This document shows, in pieces, positions 1 to 7,789 of a DNA stretch of 64,000 nucleotides. The notes under the pieces were generated by a model. The model made no database searches. It was not told where the DNA came from and was given only the letters and a program-made list of their open reading frames with translations. The DNA comes from Microbulbifer sp. YPW16 (GTDB lineage Bacteria > Pseudomonadota > Gammaproteobacteria > Pseudomonadales > Cellvibrionaceae). Made by a program: the position numbers and the translations under genes. The stretch is from contig NZ_CP089928.1 in assembly GCF_021290385.1 (NCBI RefSeq), positions 744,001 through 808,000 of the forward strand, read 5' to 3'. Position 1 is the first letter of the stretch. Every line of letters starts with the position of its first letter.

Positions 1-603
1 ATGGGCCGCAAGGATCTCCAGGACATAAATTTGCGCGCCGAGGATGTGGTAGTGGGGATCGCCGCCAGCGGTCGCACCCCGTATGTGCTGGGCGGGCTGG
101 AATATGCCAACCAGGTCGGCTCTACAACTGTGGCACTTTCCTGCAACAAGGCGGCGGCCATCGCCACAGAGGCCGATATTGCCATCCTTCCGGAAGTAGG
201 TCCGGAAATCCTCACCGGTTCCACCCGCATGAAAGCCGGGAGCGCCCAGAAACTGGTACTCAACATGCTGACCACTGCCAGCATGCTGCGACTGGGCAAG
301 AGTTTCCACAACCTGATGGTGGATGTGCAGGCCACCAATGAAAAACTGGTGGGCCGCACTCGCCGGATCGTGATGGAAGCAACCGGCGTTTCTTACGAGG
401 AGGCAGACCAGGTACTGGGCCAGTGCGACCACAACGCCAAGCTTGCCATAATGATGATCCTGGGAGACCTGGATACCGAGGCTGCGCGGCAGGCCCTCGA
501 TGAGGCAGACGGATTCCTGCGACTGGCCCTGCAGAAACTGGGCAAAGCGGATAACGAACCCGGGGGCCCGGGTGGTGGTGCCGGCACAGCCGTCAACGGC
601 TGA
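1..603 (+). CDS. murQ: N-acetylmuramic acid 6-phosphate etherase MurQ (5' truncated)
   Basis: This is the C-terminal two thirds of MurQ, the cytoplasmic SIS-fold lyase that cleaves the D-lactyl ether of MurNAc-6-phosphate to give GlcNAc-6-phosphate and D-lactate. The text [20 protein letters not shown] and the block around [12 protein letters not shown], then QKLVLNM, are MurQ hallmarks. The family is about 300 residues and 200 are present, so the true start lies outside the window; the ATG at base 1 is probably internal. The last 15 or so residues are a Gly/Pro-rich tail of low complexity. It is convergent with glcF, about 120 bp away. It opens a peptidoglycan-recycling island and supplies the D-lactate that the neighbouring FAD oxidase could use. 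Confidence 0.93.
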   Translation: MGRKDLQDINLRAEDVVVGIAASGRTPYVLGGLEYANQVGSTTVALSCNKAAAIATEADIAILPEVGPEILTGSTRMKAGSAQKLVLNMLTTASMLRLGKSFHNLMVDVQATNEKLVGRTRRIVMEATGVSYEEADQVLGQCDHNAKLAIMMILGDLDTEAARQALDEADGFLRLALQKLGKADNEPGGPGGGAGTAVNG

Positions 604-725
604 CCCGCAGCCCGGCTCTCTCGCCTTAACAAACCTCCCGTCGGGCCCGGCCACCGGGCCAGACTTACCTTTAACTGGCGGAGCTGCGACCGGTAACCAG
701 CAGTAGCCCCCTTTTCGACTCAGCG
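604..725. other. Convergent intergenic spacer, murQ/glcF
   Basis: This spacer separates two converging genes. It contains a GC-rich inverted repeat around 643-660 (GGCCCGGCCACCGGGCC) that could act as a weak bidirectional terminator; there is no U-tract of note. Confidence 0.4.
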
Positions 726-1997
726 TCAATCCAGCGCCGCAGCCACGGCCTCCAGCCAGTGGCGTACGGGCCGCCGGGTACCGCCCTGCAGGTGCAAAAG
801 GCAACCGATATTGGCGGTCAGGATCTCCTCCGGGTCACTCGCTTCCAGGTTTTCGAGTTTCTGCCGGCGCAGCGCGCGCGCGATTTTTGGTTGCAGGATG
901 GAATAGGTTCCGGCGGAACCGCAGCACAGGTGGGCATCCTTTACCGCCGGCAATTCCACCCCCTGCTGCTGGAAAACCTGTTCCACACTGCCTGCCAGCC
1001 CCTGGCCGTGTTGCAGTGTGCAGGGACAGTGAAATACCGCCCGTGCCGGCAGTTTTGTGGCATCGATACCCAGGCGTCCCTCGCTGATGAGGTCTCTGAC
1101 CACTTCCACCGGGTCGCGCATTTTATCCGCCAGTATCTGCGCGCGTTTCGCATAGTAGGGGTCATCGGCCAGCAATGTCGGGTAATCTTTCAACTGCACC
1201 CCACAACCGGAGGCTGTCGAGACGATCGCCCGGATACCCCTGCCACCCTCACTTTCCGCCTGCTCCAGCATCGGCCACCAGGTGTCGATGTTGTTGCGTG
1301 CGTATTCCCTTCCCTCATCCGGGGCGCTGGTGTGGGCACTGACGGCCCCGCAACAACCTGCGGCCCTTGGCGCCAGCAGTGGTACCCGGCAGTGGGACAG
1401 GATGCGCCTGAGCGCCCCGTCGATACCTGGCCGCAAGTCGGGCTGCACACAGCCTGGCAACAGGATCACCGCCCCGCCCTCGGCTGACGTCGCCGAAACC
1501 CGCGTGGCGCTGGCAGCGCTACTGCGCGCCTTTTGCCGGGGGAAGTAAACCCGCCGCAACCGTGGCGGCATCAGCGGGGCGGCAAACCGTCCCAGGCGCA
1601 GCAGCGAGGACAGCAAACCGGGAGTCAGCATCAGCTTCCGCAATAAAGCGCGCAGGCCGTCACCCACACGCCCGCGCGGCGCCAGTCGCTCGGTGGTGGC
1701 ACGACCGATGGCCACCAGCTTGTGGTACTCGACACCCGAGGGGCAGGTTGTCTCACAGCTCTGGCAGGTAACGCAGCGGTCCAGATGCAGGCGGGTGACA
1801 TCACTGGGGGTACCTGTCTCAAGCATCTCCTTGATCAGGTAAATTCGCCCGCGCGGGCTGTCCAGCTCGTTGTATTCCTGCAGGTAAGTGGGACAGGTGG
1901 CAGTGCAGAACCCGCAGTGAACGCAGGCATTCAGTACTTTTTCAGCCCGTTGCGCATCACCGGGAGTGAGCAGGCCGTCGATGATGTTGACCTGCAT
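726..1997 (-). CDS. glcF: Glycolate/D-lactate oxidase iron-sulfur subunit GlcF
   Basis: GlcF is the electron-transfer subunit of membrane-associated glycolate oxidase GlcDEF. Two 4Fe-4S clusters are visible near the N-terminus, CVHCGFCTATCP and CVTCQSCETTCP, followed by two CCG (heterodisulfide-reductase-like) cysteine motifs, GCCGAVSAH and HLCCGSAGTY. The length of 423 aa is normal. The ATG at 1997 has GGGAG 8 nt upstream. It is last of the glcD-glcE-glcF run and starts 3 nt past the glcE stop. E. coli GlcDEF also oxidises D-lactate; with murQ next door, D-lactate from MurNAc-6P is a credible substrate here, which is an inference from context. Confidence 0.93.
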   Translation of the reverse strand: MQVNIIDGLLTPGDAQRAEKVLNACVHCGFCTATCPTYLQEYNELDSPRGRIYLIKEMLETGTPSDVTRLHLDRCVTCQSCETTCPSGVEYHKLVAIGRATTERLAPRGRVGDGLRALLRKLMLTPGLLSSLLRLGRFAAPLMPPRLRRVYFPRQKARSSAASATRVSATSAEGGAVILLPGCVQPDLRPGIDGALRRILSHCRVPLLAPRAAGCCGAVSAHTSAPDEGREYARNNIDTWWPMLEQAESEGGRGIRAIVSTASGCGVQLKDYPTLLADDPYYAKRAQILADKMRDPVEVVRDLISEGRLGIDATKLPARAVFHCPCTLQHGQGLAGSVEQVFQQQGVELPAVKDAHLCCGSAGTYSILQPKIARALRRQKLENLEASDPEEILTANIGCLLHLQGGTRRPVRHWLEAVAAALD

Positions 1998-2000
1998 GCG

Positions 2001-3065
2001 TCAGTCTCCCGCACCGTGGAAATGGGTTGAATAGAGGGCACGATTGAACAGGCCCGCGGGGTCAAAGGCATTGCGGACCCGTCGCTGCCAGTCCCTGGCA
2101 GGCGCCGGCAGTGCCAGCGCCTTGCCGCGCAATACCTGCAGGAAACCGCCCTGCTCCCGCGCCTGCCGCTGTAATTGCAGATGGTCCCCGCCACGAACCC
2201 AGACTCGTGCGCCCTCCCACTCCACCATTGCCTCCCCGGTCGCGGGCCGGAACTGCGAACGCGGCGGCAGGTTTACGCAGGCGAGCTGGTCGGTACAGAA
2301 AAACGGGTGGCGCAGGTCGCGCACTGCGAGCCAGTCCAGGTGGCTTTGCTCCCCGCCCAGGGAAGCAAGCGCGGCGGACACCGCCCGCTCGCGGCCCCGC
2401 AAATGCAGGTGCAGCTCCCCGTCGAGATAACAGGTCCCCCGCAGCAGGGGCCCGAGGGACCGCGCGCGGCGCCACCACTCCGGCAGGTCTTCCGGTGTCA
2501 CCCGGAAGAACCGGCTGGCACTGGTCTCGGGGCGCGGCAACAGCCGCAGGCTAACGTCCAGCAGCACGCCCAGGGTACCCAGTGCACCAGCCTGTAGTCG
2601 TGCCAGGTCGTAGCCGGCGACGTTTTTCATCACCTGCCCACCAAAATTAACCAGGTCACCACGGCCGTTGATCATGCGGCAACCGAGCACCGCGTCGCGC
2701 AGGGACATACCATAGGGGCGCGCCGGACCATCCCAGCCGCAGGCAATGGCACCGCCGAGGGTACTGGCCAGACCGGGCTGCGGCATTGACGCGGCAAACT
2801 CCTGGTCGTGGCTGGCGAGCAGGGACTCCAGCTCCGACAGTGGTGTCCCGGCGCGCGCGCGCAAAACCAGTTCATCCGGCTGGTACTGGATCACGCCGCA
2901 ATGGGCACTGCTATCGAGCACCGGTACCGCCTCATCCGTGTAGTCCCCCGGCAACAAGTGCGCACGGGTATTGGCACCGCGGATCCGCAGGCCCTTGCCG
3001 GCGGGATTTTCCAGGGCCTGGCGCACCGCCCGCTGTAGTTGCTCACTCATATTGTGCTCAGCCAT
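2001..3065 (-). CDS. glcE: Glycolate/D-lactate oxidase FAD-binding subunit GlcE
   Basis: GlcE is the second FAD_binding_4 subunit of the glycolate oxidase complex, about 354 aa. The region around GGAIACGWDGPARPYG and QVMKNVAGYDLARL is characteristic. A GTG at 3089 would also be in frame, but it lies further inside glcD and I prefer the ATG at 3065, which overlaps the glcD stop by 8 nt; the ATG at 3050 is another option. The protein pairs with GlcD to form the flavoprotein part of the enzyme and is translationally coupled on both sides. Subunit identity is secure; the exact start is not. Confidence 0.9.
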   Translation of the reverse strand: MAEHNMSEQLQRAVRQALENPAGKGLRIRGANTRAHLLPGDYTDEAVPVLDSSAHCGVIQYQPDELVLRARAGTPLSELESLLASHDQEFAASMPQPGLASTLGGAIACGWDGPARPYGMSLRDAVLGCRMINGRGDLVNFGGQVMKNVAGYDLARLQAGALGTLGVLLDVSLRLLPRPETSASRFFRVTPEDLPEWWRRARSLGPLLRGTCYLDGELHLHLRGRERAVSAALASLGGEQSHLDWLAVRDLRHPFFCTDQLACVNLPPRSQFRPATGEAMVEWEGARVWVRGGDHLQLQRQAREQGGFLQVLRGKALALPAPARDWQRRVRNAFDPAGLFNRALYSTHFHGAGD

Positions 3066-4506
3066 TGCCCGTGTCCCGTCGCTGCTCACGGATCGCCCGG
3101 TATTCCTGGCAGTGCGCCAGGGTAGGAATCAGCTTGTCCGGGTTCAACAGGCCCCTGGGGTCGAGGGCCTGCTTGACCGCCAGGAACTGGGAAATTTCCG
3201 CATCGGAAAACTGCACCGCCATCTGGTTGATCTTTTCCATACCCACGCCGTGCTCCCCGGTAATCGTGCCGCCCACCTCGATGCAGTACTCGAGGATATC
3301 TGCGGCCAGCAGTTCCACCCGCTTGAGGGCATCGGCTTCCTCACCATTAAACATGATGATCGGGTGCAGGTTACCGTCTCCGGCGTGGAACACATTGGCG
3401 ACACGGAGATTGTAACGGTGGGAAAAGGCGTCAATGGCCTCGAGAACATCGCCGATTCGGTGTCGCGGTACCGTGCCATCGATGCAGTAATAATCGGGAC
3501 TCAGGCGGCCGATGGCGGGAAAGGCGCTCTTGCGGCCCTTCCACCACAATGCCCGTTGGGCCTCTCTGTCCGCCAGTTGCACCCGGCTGGCCCCGGACTG
3601 GCCCAGCTCCTCCCGTACAAGGGAGAGTTCGGCCTCCACCTCATCGGGTGCGCCGTCCAGGTCAATAATCAGGATCGCCGCCGCATCCAGCGCATAGCCA
3701 GCGTGGCAGAACTCTTCTGTCGCGGAGATGGCAAGGGCATCCATCATTTCCATTGCCGCCGGGATCACACCGGCACGGACGATTGCGGAAACTGCATCGG
3801 AAGCGGCGCGGACGCTCGGAAAGTCAGCCATCAGGGTGCGGGTCTGCTCCGGCAGGGGCGTCAGCTTCACGGTGACTTCGGTAACAATACCCAGGCATCC
3901 CTCAGAGCCATGCACCAGTGCCAGCAGGTCATAGCCGGGCCGCGCCAATGTATCACCGCCTACAGACAGCACTTCTCCCTCGATTGTCACAATGCGCAGG
4001 GCGACCACATTGTGCACCGTGACCCCATACTTCAGGCAGTGCACGCCACCGGCGTTTTCCGCCACATTGCCTCCGATCGAGCAGGCGATCTGGGACGAGG
4101 GGTCGGGGGCATAATAAAGGCCATGTGCCGCAGCAGCACGGGAGATCTGCTCATTGATGGCACCGGGCTGCACCCGGGCGGTCAAGCTGTCCGGGCACAG
4201 GGAGAGGATTTCACTCATCGGCGCAGTCACCAGCAATACGCCACGCCCATAGGGCTTTGCCCCTGCCGACAGGCCGGTGCCGGCCCCGCGGGTGACCAGT
4301 GGCACACTGTGCTGGTGGCACAGGCGCGCCGTCGCCACCACATCCGCCTCACTGCGGGCCAGCACCACGGCCACGGGGCGCTCACAGTAAACGGGCAATG
4401 CATCGCACTCGAATGGTGCTACCTGTTCGCGCCGGCTCAGTACGCGTCCTGCGCCAACGGCGCGGCGCAGCGCTGATATGATCGGTGCTCCCTGCCCCTC
4501 AGTCAT
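3058..4506 (-). CDS. glcD: Glycolate/D-lactate oxidase catalytic subunit GlcD
   Basis: This FAD-linked oxidase has an N-terminal FAD_binding_4 domain (LVTRGAGTGLSAGAKP; NVAENAGGVHCLKYG) and a C-terminal FAD-oxidase_C domain (NVFHAGDGNLHP; TGEHGVGMEK). It oxidises short 2-hydroxyacids and feeds electrons through GlcF to the quinone pool. The length of 482 aa fits GlcD (E. coli 499). The ATG at 4506 has AAGGA 9 nt upstream. It is the first gene of glcDEF, immediately downstream of the NagX-like gene on the same strand. GlcC, the usual GntR activator, is absent, which supports recruitment of the complex to the peptidoglycan island rather than a stand-alone glycolate operon. Confidence 0.94.
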   Translation of the reverse strand: MTEGQGAPIISALRRAVGAGRVLSRREQVAPFECDALPVYCERPVAVVLARSEADVVATARLCHQHSVPLVTRGAGTGLSAGAKPYGRGVLLVTAPMSEILSLCPDSLTARVQPGAINEQISRAAAAHGLYYAPDPSSQIACSIGGNVAENAGGVHCLKYGVTVHNVVALRIVTIEGEVLSVGGDTLARPGYDLLALVHGSEGCLGIVTEVTVKLTPLPEQTRTLMADFPSVRAASDAVSAIVRAGVIPAAMEMMDALAISATEEFCHAGYALDAAAILIIDLDGAPDEVEAELSLVREELGQSGASRVQLADREAQRALWWKGRKSAFPAIGRLSPDYYCIDGTVPRHRIGDVLEAIDAFSHRYNLRVANVFHAGDGNLHPIIMFNGEEADALKRVELLAADILEYCIEVGGTITGEHGVGMEKINQMAVQFSDAEISQFLAVKQALDPRGLLNPDKLIPTLAHCQEYRAIREQRRDTGNG

Positions 4507-4527
4507 GCCGTGAATCCTTTACAGGTT

Positions 4528-5718
4528 CTATACCTTCCAGATTATCTGCCGCCGGTACATCTGCCACATCACCCAATAGAAGCCCAGCAGGCAGGTCAGT
4601 GCAAATGCCAGAGAGCCTCCGTAACCGCCGAACAGGGGCTGGTAAAGCGTATTGAACACCCAGCCTTTCAGTGTCATGTCACCCACCGGGATCATGATCA
4701 GCAGCCGCCCGACCACCCCCGCCAGCATAAACAGCGCTATCGCATTGACCCCGAAAACCGCCAGGGGCGCGAGCGCGCGACGGTGGCCATTGATGTCAGC
4801 CAGGAAGTAAAGGCCCGCCAGTAACATGAGGGACACACCGCCGGTCGCCATGACAAAACTGGGAGACCAGAGGGCCTTGTTGATGGGAACCCAGGGATGC
4901 CCCAGCTGCCCCGCCACCAGCAAAGCCAGGCCAGCCAGCAGCCACTGCAGGCAGAGCGTTTTCTGCGCTGCCACCGACTTCCCCGCCTGTCGCCACTGCA
5001 AACCGGCGAAGACCCCGAGCAGGCAGGTGGCCACCGCCGGCAGGGTGGTCAGCAACCCCTCCGGGTCAAAGGCAAAGGGTTCGGCGGTGCGGTAATAGAC
5101 ATGGGCACTGCCGAGCAACTGCTGGTCGAGCCAGGCGGAAAAGTGATTGCCGAACTCCAGCTGTCCCAGGAATATTTCGCCGCCGGCCCCCTGGTAAGGG
5201 ACAAGCAGCATCAGGCCCCAGGGCACCGCCAGCAGGAGCACTGCAACGCCGGCAAGCGCGCGCGGCGAACACCAGCGCAGCAGGTAACAGGTGATGATAT
5301 ATACCAGCGCAATACGCTGCAGGACACCCAGCCAGCGGATCCCCTCGATGCGGTCCTCGAGCCAGCTGTAGGAAGCATCGCGGAAATTGTAAAAAAATAC
5401 CGCCAGGAAAAGCCCCAGCCCGAACAGCTTCAACGCCCGTGACCATTGTGGCCAGCCCACCGGCGGGAACGCCTTGCGGCTGCCGTTCGCCAGTACCAGG
5501 GAAATGCCCACCACAAACAGGAACAGCGGGAATACCACATCAGTGGGAGTCCAGCCATGCCAATCGGCATGGGCCAGGGGCGCATAAACGTAGGACCAGC
5601 TGCCGGGATTATTCACCAGCACCATTGCGGCGATAGCGAGTCCGCGCAGCAGGTCCACCGATACCAGCCGCCCCTGCGGCTGCAGTGCCATGATCCGGTC
5701 GATATGCTGCCGCAACAT
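4528..5718 (-). CDS. NagX-like membrane protein (COG4299/DUF5009), candidate amino-sugar transporter
   Basis: This is a polytopic inner-membrane protein of about ten hydrophobic segments related to heparan-alpha-glucosaminide N-acetyltransferase. It opens with the family signature SVDLLRGLAIAAMVLVNNPG, followed by VFPLFLFVVGISL. NagX members sit in proteobacterial GlcNAc regulons, and from memory the MurT muramic-acid transporter of Tannerella forsythia is of the same COG. Uptake of MurNAc or GlcNAc is therefore a plausible role, while acyl transfer remains possible. The ATG at 5718 has the preceding gene's stop codon inside its GGAGGGCTGAGG ribosome-binding region, so it is coupled to the exo-muramidase gene. 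Length 396 aa. Confidence 0.8.
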   Translation of the reverse strand: MLRQHIDRIMALQPQGRLVSVDLLRGLAIAAMVLVNNPGSWSYVYAPLAHADWHGWTPTDVVFPLFLFVVGISLVLANGSRKAFPPVGWPQWSRALKLFGLGLFLAVFFYNFRDASYSWLEDRIEGIRWLGVLQRIALVYIITCYLLRWCSPRALAGVAVLLLAVPWGLMLLVPYQGAGGEIFLGQLEFGNHFSAWLDQQLLGSAHVYYRTAEPFAFDPEGLLTTLPAVATCLLGVFAGLQWRQAGKSVAAQKTLCLQWLLAGLALLVAGQLGHPWVPINKALWSPSFVMATGGVSLMLLAGLYFLADINGHRRALAPLAVFGVNAIALFMLAGVVGRLLIMIPVGDMTLKGWVFNTLYQPLFGGYGGSLAFALTCLLGFYWVMWQMYRRQIIWKV

Positions 5719-5721
5719 GCC

Positions 5722-6906
5722 TCAGCCCTCCGGGTAGAGCAGGTAGGGCTGGCGCCGCTCGAGGTAGGCGCGGATATCCGGCTGCCAGCTGTGGCGGATT
5801 TCCTCTGCCCCCTGGCCAGCCAGGATCGCCCGGCGCAGCGCATCGGTACCGGCCAGCTTGTCGAAGAAACCGGGGCGGGAAAAATACTGCTCGCCACCCT
5901 CGCCCGTACGCTTTTGCCAGTCCACCAGGTACTCCAGGTTAAACCGGATCGACAGCGGCTCTCTACGCAGGTCCTGCCCACTCAATTGCTTGCCACGGTG
6001 CTTGGGATTTTCGCTGGCACCCGGCACCGGCCGCGGGGTAAAGCTGAATTTACCCACCGTGTCAGCCGGGTGGCCGATTACCTGGAACGGGAAATCGGTC
6101 CCGCGACCGATACTGACACTGGTACCTTCAAACAATCCCAGTGACGGGTACAGGCGAACCGACAGGTCGTTGGGGAGGTTCGGGGAGGGCTTTACCGGCA
6201 GCGAATAAGCCATGGATTTTTCGTAGCCCGCCACCGGGATCACGGTCAGTTCGCACTGCGCGCCGCCCTCCAGCCAGCCCTCGCCGTTGATCATCTGCGC
6301 CAGCTCACCCACAGTCAGCCCGTGTACCAGCGGGATCGGGTGCATGCCGACAAAACTGCGAAAGTCCGGCTCCAGCACCGGGCCGTCCACGTAATCCCCA
6401 TTGGGGTTGGGCCGGTCCAGCACCAGCAGCGGCACGCCGTAATCGGCGCAGGCCTGCATCAGGTAATGCAGGGAACTGATGTAGGTATAGAAACGCACGC
6501 CCACATCCTGGATATCGAACAACAGCCAGTCCAGGTCCGCGACCTGTGCTTCACTGGGGGCATAGCTGCCACCGTAGAGGGAGACCACCGGCAGTCCGGT
6601 GGGGCCATCCACCCCACCCTCGACCTTGCCGCCATTCTCCACATCACCACGGATACCGTGTTCCAGCGCGAATATCTTCTGCACTTTTACCTGCCGGTCG
6701 CGCAGGAAGTCGATCAGGTGGCGGTCGCCGACCCGGGAAGTCTGGTTGACCACCAGGCCCACCCGCTCATCGCCCAGCAGCGGCAGGTAGGCGTCGGCGC
6801 GCTCAGCGCCAGTGAGCAGGGGATTCTCCTGTTCTGCCTGCAGGCAGCCGCTGGCCACCAGCGCCACCAGGACCAGGCAGAGTCGACCAAACCATTGCCT
6901 TTGCAT
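5722..6906 (-). CDS. namZ: Exo-beta-N-acetylmuramidase NamZ-like lipoprotein (DUF1343)
   Basis: This is a DUF1343 protein of the NamZ family, which removes terminal MurNAc from peptidoglycan-derived glycan chains (shown for Bacillus subtilis). It begins with a signal peptide and lipobox ending in Cys21 (LVASGC), so it is probably a lipoprotein of the envelope. Family blocks are VGLVVNQTS, KIFALEHGIRGD, LLFDIQDVGVRFYTYISSL, LVLDRPNPNGD and SIGRGTDFPFQ. The glutamate in EHG is the expected catalytic region. The length of 394 aa is typical. It lies directly upstream of the candidate transporter, so released MurNAc could be taken up, phosphorylated and passed to MurQ. A MurNAc kinase (MurK or AmgK) or AnmK is not in the window. 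Confidence 0.88.
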   Translation of the reverse strand: MQRQWFGRLCLVLVALVASGCLQAEQENPLLTGAERADAYLPLLGDERVGLVVNQTSRVGDRHLIDFLRDRQVKVQKIFALEHGIRGDVENGGKVEGGVDGPTGLPVVSLYGGSYAPSEAQVADLDWLLFDIQDVGVRFYTYISSLHYLMQACADYGVPLLVLDRPNPNGDYVDGPVLEPDFRSFVGMHPIPLVHGLTVGELAQMINGEGWLEGGAQCELTVIPVAGYEKSMAYSLPVKPSPNLPNDLSVRLYPSLGLFEGTSVSIGRGTDFPFQVIGHPADTVGKFSFTPRPVPGASENPKHRGKQLSGQDLRREPLSIRFNLEYLVDWQKRTGEGGEQYFSRPGFFDKLAGTDALRRAILAGQGAEEIRHSWQPDIRAYLERRQPYLLYPEG

Positions 6907-6989
6907 TTTCCAATACCCCTGCTGTCGAACTATTGATACAGAAACTTACCGGGAGTTCCCGCCGGGAAATTTATTCGGTGGGGCTGCTG

Positions 6990-7775
6990 TCACTCCACTG
7001 GAATATCAAAATACTGCTCCGGCCAGGGTTCCGGCTTGTAGGTATAGTGCCACCATTCCTGGGCGTAATTGACGAATCCGTGCGCCGCCATGGAATCTTT
7101 GAGCAACTGCCGATTGCGCACGGCTTCAGGGTTTTCCAGCGGGAATGCAGTCGCGGAACGCTCGTCCATAAAGTCGAAGCCGGTACCCATATCGAGCGAT
7201 TCCCCGCTCTGCAGGTTGTACAGACCCAGGTCCACTGTCGCCCCGCGACTGTGGCCGGAACGCTCGGCAATATAGCCGCGCTCGAACATCTGTGATTTTT
7301 TCTCGCGGGGATAAAACTGCGACTTGGTGGAAAAGTCCTCTGGCGCGCCGGCCCAGCGGACGAAATGATCCACCGCGCGCTGGGGCCGGTAGCAATCAAA
7401 GACTTCCAGCCCCAGCCCCCGCCTCGCCAGGTCATCGGCGACCTTTTGCAGGGCTTCGGCAGCAACCGGGACCAGCAGGCAGTGGTTGGCCCGGTAACCG
7501 TCGAGCGGCTCACCCACCAGGTTATCACCAGTAAAATATTTCATTTCGACCCGGATACCATCCCCCTGTACCGATACCGGCTGGAAACCGGCGTCAGCCC
7601 CGACGTCATCGCCCGCACAGGCGGCCAGCGCGAGAATCAGCGGCGAGAAACATGCCAGGAACCTTTTTCGGTGCGGCCTGAGGGCCGGCTGGCAGCCGGC
7701 CCTCCACTGCAATGGCCCGTGCGATCCGGGGTATTGCCGCTCGTTCAATCTACTGTCCCTGTCATGTCCTTCCAT
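6990..7775 (-). CDS. ddpX: D-alanyl-D-alanine dipeptidase (DdpX/VanX family)
   Basis: This zinc dipeptidase of the VanX/DdpX type (peptidase M15D) hydrolyses D-Ala-D-Ala to D-Ala. Zinc and catalytic motifs are visible: SGHSRGATVDLGLY (His and Asp ligands) and EWWHYTY (catalytic Glu and His ligand). A hydrophobic stretch ending LILALAAC near residue 53 suggests export and lipidation, but it is preceded by an unusual basic extension of about 38 residues. That extension is encoded by a region containing a perfect GC-rich hairpin at about 7679-7702. The ATG at 7775 has GGGAG 7 nt upstream and sits 14 bp past the decarboxylase stop. E. coli DdpX is cytoplasmic, so a periplasmic version is slightly unusual. 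Confidence 0.86.
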   Translation of the reverse strand: MEGHDRDSRLNERQYPGSHGPLQWRAGCQPALRPHRKRFLACFSPLILALAACAGDDVGADAGFQPVSVQGDGIRVEMKYFTGDNLVGEPLDGYRANHCLLVPVAAEALQKVADDLARRGLGLEVFDCYRPQRAVDHFVRWAGAPEDFSTKSQFYPREKKSQMFERGYIAERSGHSRGATVDLGLYNLQSGESLDMGTGFDFMDERSATAFPLENPEAVRNRQLLKDSMAAHGFVNYAQEWWHYTYKPEPWPEQYFDIPVE

Positions 7776-7789
7776 GGGTAATCTCCCGA

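Noticed and set aside
2971..4476. 501-aa open frame on the plus strand
   Set aside because: It is the antisense shadow of glcD, with no motif and low-complexity composition.
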